Source: Cercis canadensis (Eukaryota; Streptophyta; Magnoliopsida; Fabales; Fabaceae). Taken from it: a stretch of 64,000 bases of DNA. The notes under the pieces are model-generated. The model did not search any database. It was not told the origin of the DNA and saw nothing but the letters and a program-made list of their open reading frames with translations. Location: assembly GCA_003255065.1 (NCBI GenBank), contig QAOA01008187.1, positions 433,135-497,134 on the forward strand, in the 5' to 3' direction. Shown piece by piece: positions 11,561 through 23,800 of the stretch. Within the stretch, counting starts at the first letter, position 1, and every line of letters begins with the position of its first letter. Made by a program: the position numbers and the translations under genes.

Positions 11561-14500
11561 CTAGTGGCGTGACGCGCAAGAAAGCAGCCCTCCGGGGAGA
11601 AAGATTGACGGGCAAGAAAGTAATTCCTCCAGCGAGGGAAGTGATGCAAAAAGAACTAGTTCTCAGAGGAGATGGAGTGAAATGCAAAAACGCAATCAAC
11701 TAGCAAGATGGAGCGATGAGCCAGAAAGCAGTGCTAGGAGGAGATTGTGTGTCACGCAAGAAAGCAGTCATCGGGAGAGATGGAGTGACTTGCAAGGAAG
11801 AAATCTACCGGCGAGTAGAGTGACGTAGACGAGAACAACAATCCGACGGGGCGAACGAGTGACGAGCAAGAGAGCAGTTTTCGGGGCAGATAGAGTGCTA
11901 CGTAAGAAAGCAAACCCAAGTTACTTGACCGACGAACTAGAAAGTAGTCGTCCTCGGGGGATATAGAATGAAATGCAAGAAAGCAATTCTCGGGGGAGAT
12001 GGATTGTCGTGCAAGAAAGCAATTCTCATGGGAGATAGAGTCACGCTCAAGAAACCATTCTACAAGCGAGTAGAGTGACACACAAGACATCAGCCCTTTG
12101 GGGAGATGGAATGACGTGCGAGAAACCAATCCACAAGTGAAATAGAGTGTTATACAAGTACGAACTCCTCGGGGGATATGAAGCGATGCGCAAGAAAGCA
12201 ATCTAAAAGCGAGTGGTGTGATGCGCAAGAAAGCAATCCTGGGGGAAGAAATGATTCATGCTCAAGAGAGCAATTTTCGGGGAAGATAGAGTGACGCGCA
12301 AGAGAACCGGTTAACAAACGAGTAGAGTGAGGCGAAAGAAAGATGTCCTTGGGTGACACGTCGCGCCCAAGTAACTAGTCCATCAGTGTCGCACAAGAGA
12401 GCAATTCCTGGGGGTGATGGAGTGACGTGCAGGAGAGCCGGCAAGGGGAGCGTGATACAAGAAAGTAGTCCTTGGGTGAGATGGAGTGACGCGCAAGAAA
12501 GTAATTCCTCCAACGAGTGAAGTGATGCGAAAAGAACTAGTTCTTAGAGAAGATGGAGTGAAGTGCAAAAAAGCAATCAACCAGCAAGATGGAGCGATGA
12601 GCCAGAAAGCAGTGCTAGGAGGAGATTGTGTGACACGTAAGAAAGCAGTCCTCGGGAGAGATGGAGTGACTTGCAAGGAAGCAATCCACCGGCGAGAAGA
12701 GTGACGTAGACGAGAACAACAATCTGACGGGGCGAACGAGTGACGAGCAAGAGAGCAGTCTTCGGGGCAGATTGAGTGCTACGTAAGAAAGCAAACCCAA
12801 GTTGCTTGAGCGACGAACTAGAAAGTAGTCGTCCTCGGGGGAGATGGATTGAAATGCAAGAAGGCAATTCTCGGGAGATAGAGTCATGCGCAAGAAACCA
12901 TTCTACAAGCGAGTAGAGTGACACAAAAGACATCAGCCCTTTGGGGTAGATGCAGTGACGTGCAAGAGAGCCGGCAAGGGGAGCGTGATACAAGAAAGCA
13001 GTCCTTGGGTGAGATGGAGTGACGCGCAAGAAACCAATCTACAAGCGAGTGGCGTGACGCTCAAGAAAGCAGCCCTCCGGGGAGAAAGATTGACGCGGAA
13101 GAAAGTAATTCCTCCAGTGAGTGAAGTGATGCGAAAAGAACTAGTTCTCAGAGGAGATGGAGTGAAGTGCAAAAAAGCAATCAACCAACAAGATGGAGCG
13201 ATGAGCCAGAAAGCAGTGCTAGGAGGAGATTGTGTGACACGCAAGAAAACAGTCCTCGGGAGAGATGGAGTGACTTGCAAGGAAGCAATCCACCGACGAG
13301 AAGAGTGACGTAGAGGAGAACAACAATCTGACGGGGCGAACGAGTGACGAGCAAGAGAGCAGTCTTCGAGGCAGATTGAGTGTTGCGTAAGAAAGCAAAC
13401 CCAAGTTACTTGAGCGACGAACTAGAAAGTAGTCGTCCTTGGGGGAGATGGATTGAAATGCAAGAAAACAATTCTCGGGGGAGATGGATTGTCGTGCAAG
13501 AAAGCAATTCTCATTGGAGATAGAGTCACGCACAAGAATCCATTCTACAAGCGAGTAGAGTGACACACAAGACATTAGCCCTTTGGGGAGATGGAGTGAC
13601 GTGCAAGAAACCAATCCACAAGTCAAACAGAGTGTCATACAAGTATGAACTCCTCGGGGGATATGAAGCGATGCGCAAGAAAGCAATCTAAAAGCGAGTG
13701 GTGTGATGCGCAAGAAAGCAATCCTGGGGGAAGAAATGATTCATGCTCAAGAGAGCAATTTTCGGCGAAGATAGAGTGACGCGCAAGAGAACCGATTAAC
13801 AAACGAGTAGAGTGAGGCGCAACAAAGCAGTCCTCAGGTGACACGTCGCGCCCAAGTAATTAGTCCATCAGTGTCACATAAGAGAGCAATTCCTGGGGTC
13901 GATGGAGTGACGTGCAAGAGAGCCGGCAAGGGGAGCGTGATACAAGAAAGCAGTCCTTGGGTGAGATGGAGTGACGCGCAAGAAACCAATCTACATTCGA
14001 GTGACGTGACGCGCAAGAAAGTAATTCCTCCCGCGAGTGAAGTGATGCGAAGAGAACTAGTTCTCAGAGAAGATGGACTGAAGTGCAAAAAAGCAATCAA
14101 CAAGCAAGATAGAGCGACGAGCCAGAAAGCAGTGCTAGGAAGAGATTGTGTGACACGCAAGAAAGCAGTACTCGGGAGAGATAGAGTGACTTGCAAGGAA
14201 GCAATCGATCGGCGAGAAGAATGACGTAGATGAGAACAACAATCCGACGGGGCGAATGAGTGACGAGCAAGAGAGTAGTCTTCGGTGCAGATTGAGTGCT
14301 GCGTAAGAAAGCAAACCCAAGTTACTTGAGCGACAAACTAGAAAGTTGTCGTCCTAGGGGGAGATGGATTGGAATGCAAGAAAGCAATTCTTGGGGGAGA
14401 TGGATTGTAGTGCAAGATACCATTCTACAAGCGAGTAGAGTGACAGACAAGACATCAGCCTTTTGGGGACATGGAGTGACGTGCAAGAAACCAATCCACA

Positions 14501-17482
14501 AGTGAAACAGAGTGTTATACAAGTACGAACTCCTCGGGGGATATGAAGCGATGCGCAAGAAAGCAATCTAAAAGCGAGTGGTGTGATTCGCAAGAAAGCA
14601 ATCCTGGGGGAAGAAATGATTGATGCTCAAGAGAGCAATTTTCGGGGGAGATAGAGTGACGCGCAAGAGAACCGGTTAACAAACGAGTAGAGTGAAGCGC
14701 AAGAAAGCAGTCCTCGGGTGACACGTCGCGCCCAAGTAACTAGTGCATCAGTGTCGCACAAGAGAGCAATTCCTGGGGGAGATGAAGTGACCTGGAAGAG
14801 AGCCGGCAAGGGGAGTGTGATACAAGAAAGCAGTCCTTGGGTAACATGGAGTGACGCGCAAGAAACCAATCTACAAGCGAGTGGCGTGACGCACAAGAAA
14901 GTAATTCCTCCAGCGAATGAAGTGATGCGAAAAGAACTAGTTCTCAGAGGAGTTGGGGTGAAGTGCAAAAAAGCAATCAACCAACAAGATGGAGCGATGA
15001 GCCAGAAAGCAGTGCTAGGAGGAGATTGTGTGACACGTAAGAAAGCAGTCCTCGGGAGAGATGGAGTGACTTGCAAGGAAGCAATCCACCGGCGAGAAGA
15101 GTGACGTAGACGAGAACAACAATCTGACGGGGCGAACGAGTGACGAGCAAGAGAGCAGTCTTCGGGGCAGATTGAGTGCTACGTAAGAAAGCAAACCCAA
15201 GTTGCTTAAGCGACGAACTAGAAAGTAGTCGTCCTCGGGGGAGATGGATTGAAATGCAAGAAGGCAATTCTCGGGAGATAGAGTCATGCGCAAGAAACCA
15301 TTCTACAAGCGAGTAGAGTGACACACAAGACATCAGCCCTTTGGGGTAGATGCAGTGACGTACAAGAGTGCCGGCAAGGGGAGCGTGATACAAGAAAGCA
15401 GTCCTTGGGTAACATGGAGTGACGCGCAAGAAACCAATCTACAAGCGAGTGGCGTGACGCGCAAGAAAGTAATTCCTCCAGCGAATGAAGTGATGCGAAA
15501 AGAACTAGTTCTCAGAGGAGTTAGGGTGAAGTGCAAAAAAGCAATCAACCAGCAAGATGGAGCGATGAGCCAGAAAGCAGTGCTAGGAGGAGATTGTGTG
15601 ACACGTAAGAAAGCAGTCCTCGGGAGAGATGGAGTGACTTGCAAAGAAGCAATCCACCGGCGAGAAGAGTGACGTCGACGAGAACAACAATCCGACGGGG
15701 CGAACGAGTGACGAGCAAGAGAGTAGTCTTCGGGGCAGACTGAGTGCTGCGTAAGAAAGCAAACCCAAGTTACTTGAGCGACGAACTAGAAAGTTGTCGT
15801 CCTAGGGGGAGATGGATTGAAATGCAAGAAAGCAATTCTTGGGGGAGATGGATTGTAGTGCAAGATACCATTCTGCAAGCGAGTAGAGTGACAGACAAGA
15901 CATCAGCCTTTTGGGGAGATGGAGTGACGTGCAAGAAACTAATCCACAAGTGAAACAGAGTATTATACAAGTACGAACTCCTCGAGGGATATGAAGCGAT
16001 GCGCAAGAAAGCAATCTAAAAGCGAGTGGTGTGATGTGCAAGAAAGCAATCCTGGGGGAAGAAATGATTGATGCTTAAGAGAGCAATTTTCGGGGGAGAT
16101 AGAGTGACGCGCAAGAGAACCGGTTAACAAACGAGTAGAGTGAGGCGCAAGAAAGCAGTCCTCGGGTGACAAGTCGCGCCCAAGTAACTAGTCCATTAGT
16201 GTCGCACAAGAGAGCAATTTCTGGGGAAGATGAAGTGATGTGCAAGAGAGCCGGCAAGGGGAACGTGATACAAGAAAGCAGTCCTTGGGTGAGATGGAGT
16301 GACGCGCAAGAAACCAATCTACAAGCGAGTGGCGTGACGCGCAAGAAAGCAGCCCTCCGGGGAGAAAGATTGACGTGCAATAAAGTAATTCCTCCAGCGA
16401 GTGAAGTGATGCGAAAAGAACTAGTTCTCAGAGGAGATGAAGTGAAGTGCAAAAAAGCAATCAACTAGCAAGATGGAGCGATGAGCCAGAAAGTAGTGCT
16501 AGGAGGAGATTGTGTGACACGCAAGAAAGCAGTCCTCGGGAGAGATGGAGTGACTTGCAAGGAAGCAATCCACCGGCGAGAAGAGTGACGTAGACGAGAA
16601 CAACAATCTGACGGGGCGAACAAGTGACGAGAGAGAGAGCAGTCTTCGGGGCAGATTTAGTGCTACGTAAGAAAGCAAACCCAAGTTACTTGAGCGACGA
16701 ACTAGAAAGTACTCGTCCTCGGGGGAGATGGATTGAAATGCAAGAAAGCAATTCTCGGGGAAGATAGATTGTCGTGCAAGAAAGCCATTCTCATGCGAGA
16801 TAGAGTCATGCACAAGAAACCATTCTACAAGCGAGTAGAGTGACACACAAGACATCAGCCCTTTGGGGTAGATGGAGTGACGTGCAAGAGAGCCGGCAAG
16901 GGGAGTGTGATACAAGAAAGCAGTCCTTTGGTGAGATGTAGTGACGCGCAAGAAACCAATCTACAAGCGAGTGGCGTGACACGCAAGAAAGCAGTCCTCT
17001 GGGGAGAAAGATTGACGCGCAAGAAAGTAATTCCTCCAGCGAGTGAAGTGATGTGAAAAGAACTAGTTCTCAGAGGAGATGGAGTGAAGTGCAAAAAAGC
17101 AATCAACCAGCAAGATGAAGCGATGAGCCAGAAAGCAGTGCTAGGAGGAGATTGTGTGACACGCAAGAAAGCAGTCCTCGGGAGAGATGGAGTGACTTGC
17201 AAGGAAGCAATCGATCGGCGAGAAGAATGACGTAGACGAGAACAACAATCCGACGTGGCGAACGATTGACGAGAAAGAGAGCAATCTTCGGGGCAGATTG
17301 AGTGCTACGTAAGTAAGCAAACCCAAGTTACTTGAGCGACAAACTAGAAAGTAGTAGTCCTCGAGGGAGATGGATTGAAATGCAAGAAAGCAATTCATCG
17401 GGGAGATGGATTGTCGTACAAGAAACCATTCTACATACTAGTAGAGTGACACACAAGACATCAGCCATTTGAGGAGATAGAG

Positions 17483-17804
17483 TGACTCAAACAAATAAGA
17501 TAGATGAAATAAAAATAGAATAAGGGGGTTTTAGGAATACTGATTGAAACTCCAAGGAGCCAAAGCTCTGATACCAAATGATGCGTTCGCGTACCCGAAG
17601 GATCGAAACGGAGTGTCTGGATACCAAACTGTGGGATGACCTTGGTTATCTCAATAGGGTGAACCCTTAGCAAGGAAGGATCCTTGGTAAGTTCAAGTTC
17701 AAGTTCTTTGCCCAAGAACAACAGGGAAGCTCTCAATCCAGAGAAACTCAATAATTCAGAAACTGAATACTATTAATCTCCAAAACTGTTTTGCAAAGGC
17801 ATAC
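17483..17804 (-). mobile_element. Leader, primer-binding site and partial 5' LTR of an LTR1-family element
   Basis: Minus-strand fragment: leader sequence matching 4472-4559, a primer-binding site at 17565-17576 (TGGTATCAGAGC on the minus strand), then LTR1 from 17579 (TGATGCGTTCGCG, the proper 3' end of LTR1) to the N at 17805. The LTR part is about 226 bases and ends near the TATA region. It shows that LTR1 belongs to the same family as element A. The junction with the array on its left shares gactcaa. Confidence 0.9.
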
Positions 17805-17805
17805 N

Positions 17806-20800
17806 AGTAGTCCTTGGGTAAGATGGAGTGACGCGCAAGAAACCAATCTACAAGCGAGTGCCGGGACGCGCAAGAAAGCAGCCCTCCGGGGAGAAAGATT
17901 GACGCGCAAGAAAGTAATTCCTCCAGCGAGTGAAGTGATGCGAAAAGAACTAGTTCTAAGAGGAGATGAAGTGAAGTGCAAAAAAGCAATCAACCAGCAA
18001 GATGGAGCGATGAGCCAGAAAGCAATGCTAGGAGGAGATTGTGTGACACAGTCCTCGGGAGAGATGAAGTGACTTGCAAGGAAGCAATCCACCGGTAAGA
18101 AGACTGACGTAGACGAGAACAACAATCCGATGGGGCGAACGAGTGACGAGCAAGAAAGCAGTCTTCGGGGCAGATTGAGTGGTACGTAAGAAAGCAAACC
18201 CAAGTTACTTGACCGACGAACTAGAAAGTAGTCGTCCTCGGGGGATATAGAATGAAATGCAAGAAAGCAATTCTCGGGGGAGATGGATTGTCGTGCAAGA
18301 AAGTAATTCACATGGGAGATAGAGTCACGCTCAAGAAATCATTCTACAAGCGAGTAGAGTGACACACAAGACAGCAGCCCTTTGGGGAGATGGAGTGACG
18401 TGCGAGAAACCAATCCACAAGTGAAATAGAGTGTTATACAAGTACGAACTCCTCGGGGGATATGAAGCGATGCGCAAGAAAGCAATCTAAAAGCGAGTGG
18501 TGTGATGCGCAAGAAAGCAATCCTGGGGGAAAAAATGATGGATGCGCAAGAGAGCAATTTTCAGGGGAGATAGAGTGACGCGCAAGAGAACCGGTTAACA
18601 AACGAGTAGAGTGAGGCGCAAGAAAGATCTCCTTGGGTGACACGTCGCGCCCAAGTAACTAGTCCATCAGTGTCGCACAAGAGAACAATTCCTGGGGGTG
18701 TTGGAGTGAGGTGCAGGAGAGCCGGCAAGGGGAGCGTGATACAAGAAAGCAGTCCTTGGGTGAGATGGAGTGACACGCAAGAAAGTAATTCCTCCAGCGA
18801 GTGAAGTGATGCGAAAAGAACTAGTTCTCAGAGAAGATGAAGTGAAGTGCAAAAAAGCAATCAACCAGCAAGATGGAGCGATGAGCCAGAAAGCAGTGCT
18901 AGGAGGAGATTGTGTGACACGCAAGAAAGCAGTCCTCGGGAGAGATGGAGTGACTTGCAAGGAAGCAATCCACCGGCGAGAAGAGTGACATAGACGAGAA
19001 CAACAATCTGACGGGGCGAACGAGTGACGAGCAAGAGAGCAGTCTTCGGGACAGATTGAGTGCTACGTAAAAAAGCAAACCCAAATTACTTGAGCGACGA
19101 ACTAGAAAGTAGTCGTCCTCGGGGGAGATGGATTGAAATGCAAGAAAGCAATTCTCGGGAGATAGAGTCATGCGCAAGAAACCATTCTACAAGCGAGTAG
19201 AGTGACACATAAGACATCAGCCCTTTGGGGTAGATGCAGTGACGAGCAAGAGAGCCGGCAAGGGGAGCGTGATACAAGAGAGCAGTCCTTGGGTGAGATG
19301 GAGTGATGCGCAAGAAACCAATCTACAAGCTAGTGGCGTGACGCGCAAGAAAGCAACCCTCCGGGGAGAAAGATTGACGCACAAGAAAGTAATTCCTCCA
19401 GCGAGTGAAGTGATGCAAAAAGAACTAGTTCTCAGAGGGGATGGAGTGAAGTGCAAAAAAGCAATCAACCAGCGAGATAGAGCGATGAGCCAGAAAGCAG
19501 TGCTAGGAGGAGATTGTGTGACAGGCAAGAAAACAGTCCTCGGGAGAGATGAAGTGACTTGTAAGGAAGCAATCCACCAGTAAGAAGACTGACGTAGACG
19601 AGAACAACAATCCGACGGGGCGAACGAGTGACGAGCAAGAAAGCAGTCTTCGGGGTAGATTGAGTGCTGCGTAAGAAAGCAAACCCAAGTTACTTGAGCG
19701 ACGAACTAGAAAGTAGTCGTCCTCGGGGGAGATGGATTGTCTTGCAAGAAACCATTCTATATGCTAGGAGAGTGACACACAAGACATCAGCCCTTTGGGG
19801 AGATAGAGTTACGTGCAAGAAACTAATCCATAAGTGAAACAGAGTGTTATACAAGTACGAACTCCACGAGGGATATGAAGCTATGCGCAAGAAAGCAATC
19901 TAAAAGCGAGTGGTGTGATGCGCAAGAAAGTAATCCTGGGGGAAGAAATGATTGATGCTCAAGAGAGCAATTTTCGAGGGAGATAGAGTGACGCGTAAGA
20001 GAACTGGTTAATAAACGAGTAGAGTGAGGCGCAAGAAAGCAGTCCTCGGGTGACACGTCGCGCCCAAGTAACTAGTCTGTCAGTGTCGCTGAAGAGAGCA
20101 ATTCCTGGGGTAGATGGAGTGACGTACAAGAGAGGCGACAAGGGTAGCGTGATACAAGAAAGCAGTCCTTGGGTGAGATGGAGTGATGCGCAAGAAACCA
20201 ATATACAAGCTAGTGGCGTGACGCGCAAGAAAGCAGCCCTCCAGGGAGAATGAATTGACGGGCAAGAAAGTAATTCCTCCAGCGAGGGAAGTGATGCAAA
20301 AAGAACTAGTTCTCAAAGGAGATGGAGTGAAGTGCAAAAAAGCAATCAACTAGCAAGATGGAGCGATGAGCCAGAAAGCAGTGCTAGGAGGAGATTGTGT
20401 GACACGCAAGAAAGCAGTCCTCGGGAGAGATGGAGTGACTTGCAAGGAAGAAATCCACCAGCGAGAAGAGTGACGTAGACGAGAACAACAATCCGACGGG
20501 GCGAACGAGTGATGAGCAAGAGAGCAGTCTTCGAGGCAGATTGAGTGCTACGTAAGAAAGCAAACCCAAGTTACTTGAGCGACGAACTAGAAAGTAGTCG
20601 TCCTCGGGGGACATGGATTGAAATGCAAGAATTCAATTCTCGGGTGAGATGGATTGTCGTGCCAGAAAGCAATTTTCATGGGAGATAGAGTCACGCCCAA
20701 GAAACCATTCTACAAGCGAGTAGAGTGACACACAAGACATCAGCCCTTTGGGGAGATGGAGTGACGTGCAAGAAACCAATCCACTAGTGAAACAGAGTGT

Positions 20801-23800
20801 TATACAAGTAGGAACTCCTCAGGGGATATGAAGCGATGTGCAAGAAAGCAATCTAAAAGCGAGTTGTGTGATGCGCAAGAAAGCAATCCTGGGGGAAGAA
20901 ATGATTGATGTGCAAGAGAGCAATTTTTGGGGGAGATAGAGTGACGCGTAAAAGAACCTCTTAACAAACGAGTATAGTTAGGCGCAAGAAAGATGTCCTC
21001 GGGTGACACATCGCGCCCAAGTAACTAGTCCATCAGGGTCGCACAAGAGAGCACTTCCTGGGGGTGATGGAGTGACGTGCAAGAGAGCCGGCAAGGGGAG
21101 CATGATACAACAAAGCCAGTGACGCGCAAGAAACCAATGTACAAGCGAGTGGCGTGACGCGCAAGAAAGTAATTCCTCCCGCGAGTGAAGTGATTCAAAA
21201 AGAACTAGTTCTCAGAGGAGATGGAGTGAAGTGCAAAAAAGCAATCAACCAGCAAGATGGAGCAATGAGCCAGAAAGCAGTGCAAGGAGGAGATTGTGTG
21301 ACACGCAAGAAAGCAGTCCTCGGGAGAGATGGAGTGACTTGCAAGGAAGTAATCGACCGGTAAGAAGACTGACGTAGATGAGAACAACAATCCGACGGGG
21401 CGAACGAGTGACGAGCAAGAGAGCAGTGTTCGGGGCAGATTGAGTGCTGCGTAAGAAAGCAAACCCAAGTTACTTGAGCGACGAACTAGAAAGTAGTCAT
21501 CCTTGGGGGAGATGGATTGAAATGCAAGAAAGCAATTCTCGGGGGAGATGGATTGTCGTGCAAGAAAGCAATTCTCATTGGAGATAGAGTCACGCGCAAG
21601 AAACCATTCTACAAGCGAGTAGAGTGACACACAAGACATCAGCCCTTCGGGGAGATGGAGTGACGTGCAAGAAACCAATCCACAAGTGAAACAGAGTGTT
21701 ATACAAGTATGAACTCCTCAGGGGGATATGGAGCGATGCGCAAGAAAGCAATCTAAAAGTGAGTGGCGTGATGCGCAAGAAAGCAATCCTGGGGGAAGAA
21801 ATGATTCATGCTCAAGAGAGCAATTTTCGGGGAAGATAGAATGACGCGCAAGAGAACCGGTTAACAAACGAGTAGAGTGAAGCGCAAGAAAGCAGTCCTC
21901 GGATGACACGTCGCGCCCAAGTAACTAGTCCATCAGTGTCGCACAAGAGAGCAATTCCTGGGGGAGATGGAGTGACGTGCAAGAGAGCCGGCAAGGGGAG
22001 CGTGATACAAGAAAGCAGCCCTTGGGTAAGATGGAGTGACGCGCAAGAAACCAATCTACAAGCGAGTGGCGTGACGCGCAAGAAAGTAATTCCTCCAACG
22101 AGTGAAGTGATGCGAAAAGAACTAGTTCTCAGAGGAGATGGGGTGAAGTGCAAAAAAGCAATCAACCAGCAAGATGGAGCGATGAGCCAGAAAGCAGTGC
22201 TAGGAGGAGATTGTGTGACACGCAAGAAAGCAGTCCTCGGGAGAGATGGAGTGACTTGCAAGGAAGCAATCCACCGGCGAGAAGAGTGACGTCGACGAGA
22301 ACAACAATCCGACGTGGCGAACGAGTGACGAGTAAGAGAGTAGTCTTCGGGGCAGATTGAGTGCTGCGTAAGAAAGCAAACCCAAGTTACTTGAGCGATG
22401 AACTAGAAAGTAGTCGTCCTAGGGGGAGATGGATTGAAATACAAGAAAGCAATTCTTGGAGGAGATGGATTGTCGTGCGAGATACCAATCTACAAGCGAG
22501 TAAAGTGACAGACAAGACATCAGCCTTTTGGGGAGATGGAGTGACGTGCAAGAAACCAATCCACAAGTGAAACAGAGTGTTATACAAGTACGAACTCCTC
22601 GGGGGATATGAAGCGATGCGCAAGAAAGCAATCTAAAAGCAAGTGGTGTGATGTGCAAGAAAGCAATCCTGGGGGAAGAAATGATTGATGCTTAGGAGAG
22701 CAATTTTCGGGGGAGATAAAGTGACGCGCAAGAGAACCGGTTAACAAACGAGTAGAGTGAGGCGCATGAAAGATGTCCTTGGGTGACACGTCACGCCCAA
22801 GTATCTAGTCCATATTTGTCGCACAAGAGAGCAATTCCTGGGGGTGATGGAGTGACGTGCAAGAGAGCCGGCAAGGGGAGCGTGATACAAGAAAGCAGTC
22901 CTTGGGTGAGATGGAGTGACCCGCAAGAATCCAATCTACAAGCGAGTGGCATGACTCGCAAGAAAGCAGCCCTCCGGGGAGAAAGATTTACGCGCAAGAA
23001 AGTAATTCCTCCAGCGAGTGAAGTGATGCGAAAAGAACTAGTTCTCAGAGGAGATGGTGTGAAGTTCAAAAAAGCAATCAACCAGCAAGATGGAGCGATG
23101 AGTCAGAAAGCAGTGCAAGGAGGAGATTGTGTGACATGCAAGAAAGCAGTCCTCGAGAGAGATGGAGTGACTTGCAAGGAAGCAATCCACCGATAAGAAG
23201 ACTGACGTAGACGAGAACAACAATCCGACGCGGCGAACGAGTGATGAGCAAGAAAGCAGTCTTCGGGGCAGATTGAGTGCTACGTAAGAAAACAAACCCA
23301 AGTTACTTGACCGACGAACTAGAAAGTAGTCGTCCTCGGGGGATATAGATTGAAATGCAAGAAAGCAATTCTCGGGGGAGATGGATTGTCGTGCAAGAAA
23401 GCAATTCTCATGGGAGATAGAATCACGCTTAAGAAACTATTCTACAAGCGAGTAGAGTGACAAACAAGACATCCCCTTTGGGGAGATGGAGTGACGTGCG
23501 AGAAACCAATCCACAAGTGAAATAGAGTGTTATACAAGTACGAACTCCTCGGGGCATATGAAGCGATGCGCAAGAAAGCAATCTAAAAGCGAGTGGTGTG
23601 ATGCGCAAGAAAGCAATCCTGGGGGAAAAAATGATGGATGCGCAAGAGAGCAATTTTCGGGGGAGATAAAGTGACGCGCAAGAGAACCGATTAACAAACG
23701 AGTAGAGTGAGGCGCAAGAAAGATGTCATTGGGTGACACGTCACGCCCAAGTAACTAGTCCATCAATGTCGCACAAGAGAGCAATTCCTGGGGGTGATGG

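Larger units (their letters stand above)
7230..17482 (+). repeat. Tandem array block 2
   Basis: This block continues the same 36-bp based modules, with the module marker near 7591, 9071, 10013, 12369, 13854, 14734 and 16182. Spacings near 880-940 are normal modules, and 1485 and 1448 are long modules that carry an extra run of the middle units. The block contains the N at 11389 with a short inverted stretch after it, and the first copy (9166-11111) of a 1,946-bp segment that recurs without change at 17806-19751. Confidence 0.92.
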
